Source of the DNA: Blastomussa wellsi
Taxonomy: Eukaryota; Cnidaria; Anthozoa; Scleractinia; Plerogyridae
Direction of reading: 5' to 3'
Assembly: GCA_947652115.1 (NCBI GenBank)
Contig: OX393561.1
Span: 8,213,470 to 8,277,469 of the forward strand
Length of the DNA stretch: 64,000 nt
Part shown: positions 14,321 to 27,700 of the stretch, piece by piece
Numbering within the stretch: the first letter of the stretch is position 1
Layout of the letters: each line of letters opens with the position of its first letter
The notes under the pieces: generated by a model
Databases searched by the model: none
Seen by the model: the letters and a program-made list of their open reading frames with translations, nothing else
Told to the model about the DNA's origin: nothing
Translations under genes and position numbers: made by a program

Positions 14321-15762
14321 TTTTTATCCATGTGAGAGCTCCCTACGTTTCACCTTTATACTGTATGCTTTAGGCCAGGGCCACTGGCGTTTTGTTTTGA
14401 AGAAAAGACCCATTGTTTGCTGTGTGTTTCGGATTCGTACAAGATCTACAATAATCTAGCCAAGTGCCAGTTTTGGCAAATCTTTGTTGAAGCTCTTGAG
14501 GAGCTTCTGACGTTTTTTCATCCAATCAAAAACTGGCGTAAGAGTTCACGAATGCATCGAAGGTAATCGCACGAGCAAGCACGTCATGTTGCTTAGCAAC
14601 TTCAGGGACGAACACCATGGGCCCAGTCCGGTCTCGGAGGCGGGATTACGTCATTAACTGGCACTTTTTCCACGATTATATACTGAGTACTTAAGATAAA
14701 ATACCTCAACAGTTATATTCAGCCCGCTGCCTGTATGAAGACTACCTTTTCCAATTCGGGAAGTCGTTACTTTCGTTGTTTATGAAAAATAATCTCGGCG
14801 CGCAATGGATGCGGGATGAAAATGGGTTTATCGTTAAACGGTCCGAGGCATTGCTTGCTAACCCAAAAATCGAGACATTTTAGGACCAAAATGATTCAAG
14901 TTTATTTTTAAAGTAACGCACAGGGGGTGAGTTAAAGCGCTATGTTATGAGTTGAATATTCACTTAAAGTTCATATTCAGAAGTACTAAGATAGCGTCAC
15001 CTGACGCAAGCGGATATTGCAATCTATGCATTGTTGTTATCTTTTCATATAAGTATCTTATGAAGAAAACCTTTCCAAAACCGAAAAACTGTAACAACGG
15101 CGAATAAAGTAAAATAATAGCTTAGAATAGTATTGGGTAGTTTTCAATTGAGTGAAAACAGAATTAGGCATTAGGAGAATCTCGTAGTCATTTCAAACGG
15201 AACTGACTTTAAACCAAAATCAAAACCTTTTGTCAATAGACAAAGGCAAAGTTAAGCCTTTACTTTGTGCGGCAAAACAGTCAAAGTTCTCCCGCTGGGC
15301 AAATTAAAATTTGTACTTAAAAACTAATAAAAATACTTTATCTATGTTAATTTAGAGAAGCGCTTAACCATTTGTTAGAGACAGTGTCCTATATCCTTAG
15401 TTATTCGAAACAAGTTTTCGTTGTTTGCTATGGAGTAAGGCTGTAATGAAAACTTCTGTTTGGTCTACGAGGAAAGAGTCCTAAATTTGAAATGAAGTCA
15501 TTTTTGTTTGTCTCAAAACGGAGACAAACAAATTAGAAAAAACTAGGCATAGATCGTTTCAATCTATCTTAGCGAATCAGAAATCATTTTCTTCGCCTGT
15601 CTCTAATGGCTTGAAAGGGACTTCGTAGTTTGTATATAATGAAGAACAGCATGCCTGTCTTGCTTAATTTTAAAATTTCTATTTCAAATCGTTTGTCATA
15701 TGAAACGCCAAATTATTGTCAAACTCTCTCAAACATACTTCCTTTACTTTTGTTTCTTTCAG
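14321..15762. other. Region upstream of the receptor's first coding exon
   Basis: An 11-bp inverted pair (AAGTGCCAGTT near 14463, AACTGGCACTT near 14660) may bound a small repeat. The sequence just before the receptor start is a good acceptor (T-rich tract, then CAG at 15760-15762), so at least one 5' untranslated exon probably lies here or further upstream. I could not place it. No promoter motif is convincing. Confidence 0.4.
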
Positions 15763-18700
15763 CAATGAAGGGTGAAGCTTACTCAGGAGTTTTACTTAGC
15801 CTTGCGTGTATTGTGGTGTTGGTTCAAAATGCATATTGTCGATCACATTTTGAAATATATAAGGAACTGTGCTGCGAAAAGTTATCCAACTCTAGCGATT
15901 TACGCTGTTGGAATAAAACACAAGGAATGAAAAACATAACAAATACAACGACATCGGCCCAATGCAAACAGGGAATGAAGACCAAAGCATGTTTCAATGT
16001 AATTGCGGTGCAGCCGTGTGAAGATGACCCAGCTGAAAACGACTTGCATCTAGGTAAAAAAGAAATTCATATAGGCGCGTTTGTTCCTTTCTTGAAGGAT
16101 GATAGATCTGGATATTCTACTGCCATGAAGATGGCCATCGCACTTATAAACAACAGAACCGACATTCTTAATAATTACACGCTGGTCTTGGACTCGGAAG
16201 ACACGCATTGGGTAAGTGGTGCTGTTTATTCGTATGAAATTCTTTACCATATTTTTAGCGCAAGGCTAAGACAGTCATGGCACAGTACATATACTAGCAC
16301 AGTTTCGGTCTGCAATAAATTAATGAGGTATTTTATTGTTAATTATTTCGACGTTCACTGCCACATCTCTAGCATTACTGATGCGAGATCGGGAAATCTC
16401 GATCCCCTCCAAAATTTATGCACCCCCCTCTGGGTGTTTTATTACTGGTAGCTGGGTGATTTTGCAAGGAAAAAATCAAAACGACCGTGACAAGTAATTT
16501 AGTACTTGGTTCCAAATCAAGCAGAAATAAACCTTTATAGAGGCGCTATAGTATCTTTTGTTGCCAAATTTGCCGGACATCTTTCTGATAAAGATCTTAT
16601 GTTGAGCAACAAATTAAAAGTATTCTTTAAAATGGAATAAACCCTTCTTTAGCTCGGGCCTTTAAAATTTATTTATTTTGCATTTGAAAGTAACAAAAGG
16701 GATCATTCATGTATTACAGGACATACCCTTCAAAGAAACTGTAAAATATTTGAAGAATAATCGTACCTTTGTACAAGTGAATATCGCGTTCAAATATTTT
16801 CGTTCCGTGATTAATTAAAGTCGGTACGGCTGGTTGATAGAAGATTTTGCGTTAAATCGCGGATATGTTCATTTTTCTTAGTAAAATATTTTTTAAAAAC
16901 CATCTTATTCTAATTGTTTCGTTTAAAAAACTGTTCAAAAATCGTCAAATCGAGAAAACAAGTGATTTTCATTACATATTTCTTTTTGGTACATTTTCGT
17001 TCGTTTTGATGTTTATTTTATTTCCCATTTTAGAGTTCTCTCGTGACGTTGTTCCGGTTGAAATGAAACGTTCGTTCAAGTGAACTGTTATTCTGTCAGT
17101 TCTTGTTTGAACCTTCATTGTGCTTTAAAAGTAAAGAAAGTCGACCAACTGTTTTTAGACACTAACCCGTAAGTTTGCCGAATAATTAATAAATCAAAAG
17201 AAGAATATTTTTCGAGAACACTCTCGGTAGCTGCTTCCTATAAAGTGCTTCCTTTAGGCTCCAAATGGCTAATTTCTTTCATTTTCATTACGGGAGACAA
17301 AAAACGCGCCTAGCATATGCAGAAGTACATGATTTATCCAGTTTTAGGTAATTTGGGTCGTGTTGTGTGGATCTCATTTCAATAATGCCACTGTGTATGA
17401 GGAATGATATAAGACACAACACTCAAGAAATGAGATATCAGACACAACACTGAAGAAAGCATGCCTTTAGTAATTTCATGGCTGAAAGTGTTTTGGTGCA
17501 TAGATTGGCCATTTATCTACATTGTTCTGAAACTTGTTTGGGTTCGTAAATAGATTTTTGAAGCAAATTAGCATAAGGCGTCTTCGACCTGTGAATTTTG
17601 AATATTTTTAAAATGATTCTTTGAGATTTTAAAAAAGACTCAAAATTATATCAGTGTTGGAACTTTGACTTGCTTACGTCCGCTGTACATTGTGAAAAGT
17701 ATTAAAACTGCCAAAACAAAAGAGATGATCACCAAATAATATTTTTTGTCAAAGTTTTTCAACCATGCATTTGAGCTATGTGTTTGTTGTTCGACGAAAC
17801 ACCTTTCTTTAATTGTAATTTCTTTCAATTACTGGAAAATATTAACAAAACAATCCATTAAATGACAGAACGAACGGAAGAAAGGTTTGCAGCTGACTTA
17901 ACACTTGTGTTCTCACCATTAAAAGCGTTGTAATTTATGTTTTCCTTCTAATCATAGCCTACAAATAAACGCCAAGAGAAATGCTTTTAATTCGTCTCGG
18001 TTTGTTCCTTTCGAGATGGAAAACAGAACATAAAAAATATATATTTTTTAAATATATTTTTTGGTAAGCGTTTATATTCCGAGAAATTGTGGCAGACGAA
18101 AAAGATTTACGATTGCGTTGTTGAAAGTTCTATTCCTTTCGCAAGTCAAATAAAGCAGCTTAAGATAGTTCACAATAGTTTAAAGTTTCCCGTTTTTAGT
18201 ATTCTATCACAGCTACGCCAATGATACGGATGAAAAACATCTTGTAGACTATTTATCGGTAAGCAGTCAAACTGGAAACAAACTCTGTTGCCAACATCAG
18301 AAGAAGTCAAATACAACCCACATTTAAAGTGCTACTATGATGAAATTTGGATGTCTCTAAACTAAGCCATATTAAAGCATTAAAAAGAAGTCTGCATGAG
18401 AAGAAAATTGCCGCTTACTTTTTTGAAATATCTTTTTTCGTTACAGAGATATTCAAGTTTTTAAAATATGCAAATTAGCTAAGTGGTGACGTCATATACT
18501 CAACCAAATTTTAATCAAATAAATGAAGTAATATTTATGTGTTAGTTAGGTTCTTTGACCTGGTTTAATTTTTCTGGGCTAAAAATCACTCAAATACTGA
18601 AAACAGATTCGAGGGGACTGGAAAAGAGTGTGTTGCCATGGAAACAAGATTAAGTTACAACCATAGGTGTATCGCCTGAAGAACTATTGCTGTGCCAAGT

Positions 18701-21700
18701 TTCAAATGTCTCTGTAGAAACAGGACCGAGATAGCGCTATTTTTTTACTTGATAAAAAATTGGGTTGAGTAGATGACGTCATCAGTCTCCTAACTTGCAT
18801 ATTTTACCAATTTTTTAAACTTAAATATCTCTGGATATTTGAAAACGGAAAACAGCGTTTTTAATCTCACACGAAGCACTGTATGATTCCCTTCAAATAG
18901 CAAGGTGTAAAAATTTGATCACAGTAGTACTAACATTTTAGGCTAATAACTTGACAACTACTCGGTGAAGGTTTTTGTTTGTTATTTATTTTTGTTTAAT
19001 CGACAGAAGAAACATTTTCGCGAACTTTTAAAAAATTCCGTCGACAGGTTTCAGCACCTTAAATTTATGAAAATATATTGTAGCTTTGAAACTTATCGAC
19101 AGAATTTTTTAAAAAAATGCAGAAGTGTTCCTCCCGCTGACCTAACAGAAATATGTAAAAACAAAAACTTTCAGCGAGTAGTTTTGAAGTTATAATTAGC
19201 CTCGAAAGGTCAAATATTGGCTTTTCCCTCTTTTGACGATGCCATGGCAACGATTTTTGACGTTGCATTGGCAACAATTTGTTCATTGGTAAAATCTACA
19301 CATATTTTTTCTAAGAGTTACCCTTCAAGATTATAGAGGTTGCTGCAATAAAATACAGAGGACAGGGATGTTTAAACCATTATGAGGTTAAGCCTTATTC
19401 CACTTTCTTAATGGAATATAACAAGTATAACAATATAATTTGGTTTTATCAACTGGGTTGATAATATCAATTGGCCACCGTAAAGAGATTCAAGAGCTGA
19501 CGTCTCGAGCGTTAGCCCTTCGTCCGAGCGAATCAAGGAATTGTGGGTCGTGTGTTTTTTATATACAGAAAGATGGAGCTTCGCTATTGGCTGGTGCCTG
19601 GTGACGTGAAAACAACGGAATAAATTAGTTGAATGAAAAGCGTTCGTTGATACCGTGAGAATTAAGAGTGCCGATTTGAAAAATAAATTTTTGTTCTAGA
19701 GTTTTACGGCTTTCCGTGTTTCCTTGGTGAAGGGAAAGGCCGCAGACTGCCATATCTTGCTTATAATGATTTGGGAGACTGAAGTGTCTCGCGACCGGTT
19801 TCGATGCATTTTTGTCGTCTTTCTCTACGTCACGAAGGTGTTCTCGGAATCGGTCGCCAAGTCGTCTCCCTGTTTCGCCGATGTACAACTTTTTGCAAAG
19901 AGTGCAAGTTATGCAGTAGATGGCATTGGCTGAGGTACAGGTGAAATGATCAGTGATTTTGATAGATCGCTGAGGTCCCGATATTTTGACAACGTTGTGA
20001 ATGAAAGGGCATGTTTTGCATCGTGCGCGAGCGCACTTAAAAGTTCCGGGTTGATCACTAGTTTGGAATGCACTTCTGACTAAAAAGTTACCTATGTTTT
20101 TGTCGCGTTTGAATGAAATTAATGGAGGTTGCGAAAAGATTCTACCAGTGTCGGGATCATTTTGAAGTAATTTAAAGTTTTTGAGGATGATGGATTTAAC
20201 ATCGTGGTTGTGAGGGTGAAATGTTAGGGTGAATGCGATTCTATCGTTGTTTTCTCTCTGTGACGTTTGTAGTGCTAACTACCGAGATATGTCCAGGATT
20301 AAACGCAATTAAAGGGCTTAATTAAAGGGCCATTGTCACAATAATGCGCATGTGAAGCCTTAATTAGCACAGAAAGTGTTTTAATCAATAGAAACTTGGC
20401 ACGTTTTCGCACTACACGCTGCCATGAACCACGGACGCCTTCTGCAATTGTTTTGGAGTTTTCACGTGTGCTCGAACATCTCTTTGTCTAACTTCATCCG
20501 TTTGTCTTATCTTTCATCCTGAGCCGCTTTGTGTATTACCCTTCGAGAACATCATATTTCCTGTGATGTTCATATGAAAATCCAAGCGAGATATTCCTTT
20601 TAAAACTTCCACAAATGACCAAATAATCCTTCACCTCAATTTGTATAGCTTTTACAAGCCTCGTGAGGTCGATGGAAGGGGATGTTAATCGCATAAACTA
20701 TAACTTTAATTTCTGGTCCGTCGGACCAGAAATCAAATCATCACACATGCGCAGAAAAGTGCCAAAGACACTAAAATAGCGAAATTTCACAGAATTCGCA
20801 AAAAGAGACGCCAAGACAGTTCAAGGAGGACCCTCGACGAAACTAAGAATTTAACTAAAATTGCGAATTTTACGAAAATGGCGAAAAAACGTAAAATTTG
20901 TAAAATCAGCTATTTTCGCAAATTTTCTAAAATCCACATCCACGCTTATTCACTGTGATGTGTTTAACATATCAAAGGGCTTCAAGGAGGCCCCTCGACG
21001 AAACTGCGAATTTAACTAAAATTGCGAATTTTACAAAACTTACAAAAATCGCGAGAAAGCGTAAAATTTGTAAAATCACAGGCGGACCACCCGATGTTTG
21101 ACTTTGTTGCCTGACACTGATCAATGACGGTTACAATAGATAATTTATCGCAAGATAATTTATCGACCCCTAGATCAGGGTCGATAAATTATCTCGCGAA
21201 ATGACGCCTTAAACGGCTCAGAACGGGCAAAAAAATAGCACACAAGACTCAATTAACATTTCACCTCAACGTTTATTGAATATGTAGGATAAACTTAGTA
21301 TTAGAGCAAATCGCGGCCAACTTATTTATGTACATCTATATTTCTTTTGTAACCGCCATTGATCGGTGTCACGCAACAAACTTAAACATCGGGTGGTCGG
21401 CCTGTGGTCAAATCAGTAAAATCCGCAATTTTGGCAAGGCCAGCCATGTTTAACTGATGTGTTGTGATTAACATGACAATGAGATTCAAGGTGGTCCCTC
21501 GACAAAACTGCGAATTTAACTAAAATTGAGAAAATTCGTAATTGCGTTCAATCCTGGACATGAGTGTCTTTACCCAATTCTCCTCCTTTCAGGCAATGCT
21601 GAAGGGGAATATTTTCGTTCCCTTTGTTGTATTCCTGCTTTTTTCGAGTTTACATAGCTAGGTAACTTCTCCTCTGGTAACAACCTGCCATTTTTCCCGG

Positions 21701-24700
21701 AATTGGACACAGCTACGCATGAGCAGACTATTATTCGTAGCAAAATCACTGTTAGACAGATATCCATAGACAGTTAATGGAAGTCACGTGGTAGGGTCTG
21801 GGCCAATGAAAAGGAGGGAAAAATGAATCGAATGACAATTACTATTGTTTTACTCTGTACATGTTCATTTGATATATATTTTATAACTGTAGATATTATT
21901 TAATCTTTTATTTGTATCTCTTTTTTCTTATTCTGTTGTGTCCCCAATTAGTTGTAAAAACTAAATACATCAACACATTAAAGAAGTTATTATTAAGGCA
22001 TTTCCTGGCTGAGAGAAACTACTTCAGTCTTGGTGCCGTATTACTAAAAAAGCCGAAACATCTCCGTGACAGTGGCGCTTCAATGCGAGATTTATCAGAG
22101 ATTTATCTATCGGGAGGGGGGGGGGGGGGAGCGAGGGAGGGATGCAGCCCCCCTCCCTCCCAGTTTCGGAAATTTTCGACATTTTTCGGGACAAACGCTC
22201 AGGATTCGGCAACAACAGTTGCAATTTTTTGGCGCGGTTGTATACCGGTTTAATGCTAACAAATTCGGAAATTGTGTAAGTTTTTCGGGAAGGGAGGTTA
22301 TGGTACCTATGGTTCCTATCCTGTTGCCGCTATTTTAAATGATTTTCTCTTTCTTCAGGACAGTGGTGCACACGCCACAGTTGCATTCTTTGAACTCCTA
22401 AACAAGAAAGACAAACCAGTTATATTACTTGGACCTTCAAGTACGAAGGCTTTGGAGCCTGTTGCAGAAGCTGCTCCTCTGTGGCAACTGGTTCAGGTAT
22501 GGATCAGTTTTTGGAAAACAAAACAAAAGCAAATTTCTATAGCGCCTACCTCTATTCTGTTATGGTAAGAGAGGATAAAGGGTAAGAGAGGTAATCCTCC
22601 ATACGGGCCCTATTCCTAAGGTAATCCGTCTCAAGTTATTTTTAGAACGCACTCATTGTCGCGCGTATAATACTACCACGACGGACGACTCTTTTTCCGT
22701 CGTCGTTTTCCAGTGTCACTTGGTGTAGAAACTTTCTTATAATCGTTTTCGTTTACTTATTTGAGGTCGCCTCGCACAGTGCGCAAGGGTTTTACGTGGA
22801 CGATCAACGTCATCAATGTTCGCGCCATATGATTGGCTATTTACTGATCCCTTTGGGCCTTGTCTAAACTTGGGACCCATATGGGGGATTACATCTCTTG
22901 GTTGTGGCCATTCACCAAGAATTTAAAACACTTAGCTTAGCCTGTTTTAAACAAGCGGATGACTGAAATACGAGCTGCTTCGCGACCGATAAATACAGGC
23001 AAACAAACGTAGACAAAAAGTGCGAAGTAACTTACCATTTAAGCACAACCATAAATCTCTTGTACATCAATTTCGTCAGATTAAGGTGTTGTGAACTGCT
23101 ATTTTCTAGTGGTTCAGTGGCTATTTTAATCATGCAATTTTAACAGTCCATCGAGAGTTTAGTGAAGATACGGCTAGCATTGGCATTGTCAAAAAGGTAA
23201 ACAATGTCATTAAGTTAATTCTCCTGCTAGAAATTTAAAGGTCCAGTATCTGTCATATATTTATTGACCCATGAGAAGTACAGGGTAGAAATGGAAGTGT
23301 TAGATTTACGTATCGCCTAAATGACTTTTTATACAGTTAACAAAGATGGTTACGTTTCCCTAGGTTTCTTATTCATCAGGATCACCTAAATTTGAAAGCC
23401 GACTAACCTATCCTAACACTTTCCGAGCCGCTCCTTCATCGACGTCATACAGCAAAGCAAAGGTGGCCTTCATCAAAAACTATGGCTGGAAAAGAGTTGC
23501 TATACTGCACGAAGACGATCCGGAGTTCTTTTCACCGGTACTGTACCTCCATTTCTTATTAAACATAAGGTGGTTGAACACAGTCTCTAACCTCTCGTTG
23601 GTTTTAATGTCATGGCGACGCAACATAGTCATGCGTACTTACTACCCATCATGCCGGTATGGCAAACAGGTCAAGTACAACATAGTCATAAGTGACATGC
23701 AAAACATAAGACTGTAGTAGCTTATTTTGAAAGTGATAGTCTTGAGCTTATCAGCTGCAACAGTGTGGACGTGAAAGTGAAAAAACCATCGTTGTCCCAA
23801 GGTTTGTATTCGTCCACCATCTTTCCTAGGAGGCCGAGGATTGTTAAGTATTTAAAAAATGTTTCTTGCCAGGTATCACACATGCACTCCCCATGTGCTT
23901 CAGCTGGAATTTCTGTTTTAATGAAATAAAACTGAAAAATTAAGTTAAAAGGCAGGGAGCAGGGTTAGGGCTGGCCCGCCACCAATGTGGCCTGGGTTCG
24001 ATTCTCGGACCCGACGTCATATGTGGGTTGAGTTTGTTGTTGGTTCTCGTCCTTGCTCTGAGGGTTTTCTCCGACCTCTCCGGTTTTCCTCCCTCCACAA
24101 AAGCCAACACTTCTAAATTCTAATTCCTTCGGGAATCCGAGGGCCACGGATTTGTTAATTGTTTGTCACCTGCACAGTTCAGGTGCAGGCGACTTTAAGT
24201 TTCAGTTTAAGTGGTAATGATATTCCAGTTTTTAATTCCACAATTAAATAGAATTGTAAGAGACCAAATGTACTATCGCAGTTATTATTTCGTGATTATA
24301 AATCAAAGTGGACAGACACAATTTCAATGTTGGCTCCTGTAAAAAATATCTAATTGCCATAACCGTTCATCAGTAGGATGCCTAAAATGCTTGTAATTCC
24401 ACAATTGGTTTCGGCTACATTAAATCATAAAATATATAGGATATTATTATAATAAAGATAGGATTCTGCGCCCGCTCTGATGGATCAAAAACCCATGTTT
24501 TATCAGAGTATAAAACACAGAAAAAGCGTGTTTTATTGTTTTTTGCCAGCTTTGCTCGAGTGAAAATTCGCAAGAGATGACGGAAAACATTTTCTATGAC
24601 GAAATTCCCCACAAAAGTCTGAGTAAAAGCTGCAAAGATTGTCGAGGAAGCTTGTAAATTCGACAGGAAAGTAGAAAAAGCGAAATTAAATTGCTTCAGT

Positions 24701-27700
24701 TTATCGATCATGTGTGTTTTGTTGATTTTACTTGCGGCGTATAAAATCTATATCATAAAGCAAATAAAGAAGCCTAAGCCATGTATTATACTGTCATAAA
24801 ACACTCTTGACATTTGAGAACACTCGAGAAATGTAGAAAACACTCGCCAGCGACTCGTCTTTTCTACATTTACCTCGTGTGCCCGTCGTGTTTTATGACA
24901 GTATAATACATGGTTTAGGCTTCTTTATTTGTTAAATATTAAGTAGAAACTTGTCAAGAAAATTTTTTATAAAAGTTGAAATGTTTCTTCTTTCTGCAGA
25001 CAGTGGCCAAGCTTAAAACTGAGCTGGAGAAGAACAATATCAGCATCATTGCAGTGGAAGGGTTCGAAAAGCGCGGCGATCTCAGTTTTCAAATGGAAAA
25101 GCTCAAGGTAGTCTTATTATTTGTCATGTTAATTAGGGACGGTGCATCGTATGGGACACCGTATAGGCAAAACCCAATACATTCGTATGGAGTGAAAACT
25201 GCAAAGGACCGCGAACGATAATGCTGCTAGTTTACGTAGGATCTGCAATAAACTGTATCACAAACATCACTGCAAGGCTGATACTACGTGAAAAAGTTGA
25301 CTTTGCGAGGCAACAATTCAACAGAAACCGATAAAGCAGGACTTTAATCGTGGGCAGCTGTTTCATTCTTATTGGAACTCGTATACTGAAATTGATTGCG
25401 CGGCTCTGCTAGCTATGTCAGTTATAAACGTAAATCTCAGATGAAATCTCCAGCATCTTAGTAGCCTGTGAGCAGGCACACTAAATAGATAGGCTCGAGT
25501 GGCGCAGTCGCGATTTCGAGCTAGCGAAGGCGGCGAATAGACCCCATTCCTCTCGCCGGCCTAGCGAGATCTATATCGCGGCTACGCAGTTCGTGCGTAA
25601 ATTATTTAGTGGCCATGTACGCAGGCTAAAACCTTAAGTGCCCTCCATTCTTCCCAAGAAACCATTTAAGCAATAGAGGACTTTTTCCGTTTTTGCATAG
25701 CCTCATCTAAACACGAGGGGGTTGGGGAGAATTCGAGACAGTTTTGCAAACCCGAGACGCAGTCGAGGGTTTGTAGAACTGTCTCGAAACTAAAACGTCA
25801 CAACCGTGTTTACATACTCTCATCTAAACACACCTGTCAACCAATGAGAGCGCGCGTAGTATCTCAGTTATTTTACAAAAATCAATAGTGCATAGCCAAA
25901 AGCATGACCCAATTGTTAAATAAATTTACAACTGGAAAAACCGTAACTGATTGCTGGTAGAAGTCTTTCACGCTCTCCCAAAACGATCAAGGTCTTGCGT
26001 AACTATCGTTAATTTCTTTCTTTTGAATTAGTCCCTGGATGCTAGGATAATAATTGGTGAGTTCAGTTATGTTGGAGCCAGATACGTCTTTTGCGAGGTG
26101 AGTACTAGTCGCTTTGATTGGATCCGTTTGCTTTTACAAATAAAGAAGGTCAACCAGGCAATGGAAAAGTTAGAGAATAACAGAAAATGGTTTTGGAGTG
26201 TTATCATGACTCGAAATGGGCTAAGAACAGGCAATCAGGTATTATTTCCTCCACGAGAAAGGGATTCACCGATTGGCTGGCTTATAATTCAACTAATTAT
26301 GCATGTCCAGCTTTACTCTATCCAGATCGAGTTGGAATTTGGAAATGTTGGTTTTTGAGGGGAAAATCCTACGGGGTGAAGTGAGGGATTTTAGAACAAG
26401 CCACTCATAATTTCGCTAAATCTATGGAAATTTCCTCGCCGTCAAATTGTGTTTCGGTGTTCCTGAGTTTAGTACATGCCAGTGTGAGTAACTTGTTAGT
26501 CGCCCATGATACTCCTGGTTTGCATTCTGCAATCACTCGTTAAAAGACTACAGAAGTGGGAGTGCGACGTTTTTTTTAGTAGCAACCCAACTACTTTATA
26601 ATGAATAGTACCTTCCATTCAAACTAAAAAAATAATCCAATTTGTACGTGACCTATCAAGCCACTTGACGTTTAACCAGTGCATTTTGCCATTTTGACAG
26701 GCATTTAAAAAGAAAATGTATGGATCACACTACGCCTGGATAATATTTGGGGAATTTAATCCAGCCAAAATATTTCCCGACGACTCCAAGCTTAGAAGTA
26801 CTGTAAAGTGTAAAAGTGACGAGCTAAAGCAGGCAGCCGATCGCTACATTTCAACATTCAAGCTAGACATCCGTCAGGACAACCATGAAACATTATCCGG
26901 AATGGTAAGTTTTCTTTGCAAGAATTAGCAGTGAACTCTTTGTTAGAAACAGGGCATGCATCTAACTCGTCCCCAGTCGTCTCTTATCAGAAAAAATAAC
27001 AAGCGCGGGGAATGATGGGAAGGAGGCAGAAAGGGTCAGAGACGTCGTCTCCCGCCTTTCCTCCTTCCCATCATCCATCGCGTCTTGCTATTCTCTCACT
27101 GGAGACGACTGGGGACGAGTCAGGGGCATGCATAGTTTGAGCAATCTCGTGAGCAGTTAGACATAATTCTTAAAGAAACTATTCATGTCTTGATAAGTTG
27201 CAATTAAATCAGCATCGGAAATTTGAATATAATTTGGTTTTATCAACTGGGTTGATAATGTCAATTGGCCACCGTAAAGAGATTCAATTGCTGACGTTTC
27301 GAGCGTTAGCCCTTCGTCGGAGCGAATGTTTTTTTCAAATGTTTTCGTAAGCCCACGTGGTGTACAATTTTTTCTTCTCGTTCTTAATTGTCGTCGAGCG
27401 GATCCTTGACACCACAACAAAAAAACTGCAAGGCAATTCGACAAGAAAGATGCGAACTAAAAGCTTAAAATTCGTGGCTGAACTCTCAAACCTAAAAATC
27501 ACGTGACTTACAAAACAATGAAAATACATTTAAATAATTATTCTTGGGGGGAAAAGACACGACACATGTAGTGCCTGCGATGGTGTGATCTTAGAGTATC
27601 TGTGTCTAAGTCAGGTTAGAATTAGGATAAGAGTTTCAGGAAGCGATCCAACAGCGCACGGTATTACGTTGTGCCTTGGATGATACTACAACATCGCACT

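Noticed and set aside
17646..17828. 60-codon minus frame with a membrane-like segment
   Set aside because: A single hydrophobic stretch in an AT-rich intron without start context, conservation signal or splice sites.
20820..21540. CRISPR-like array
   Set aside because: Only three diverged copies with unequal spacing and a transposon inside; eukaryotic repeat, not CRISPR.
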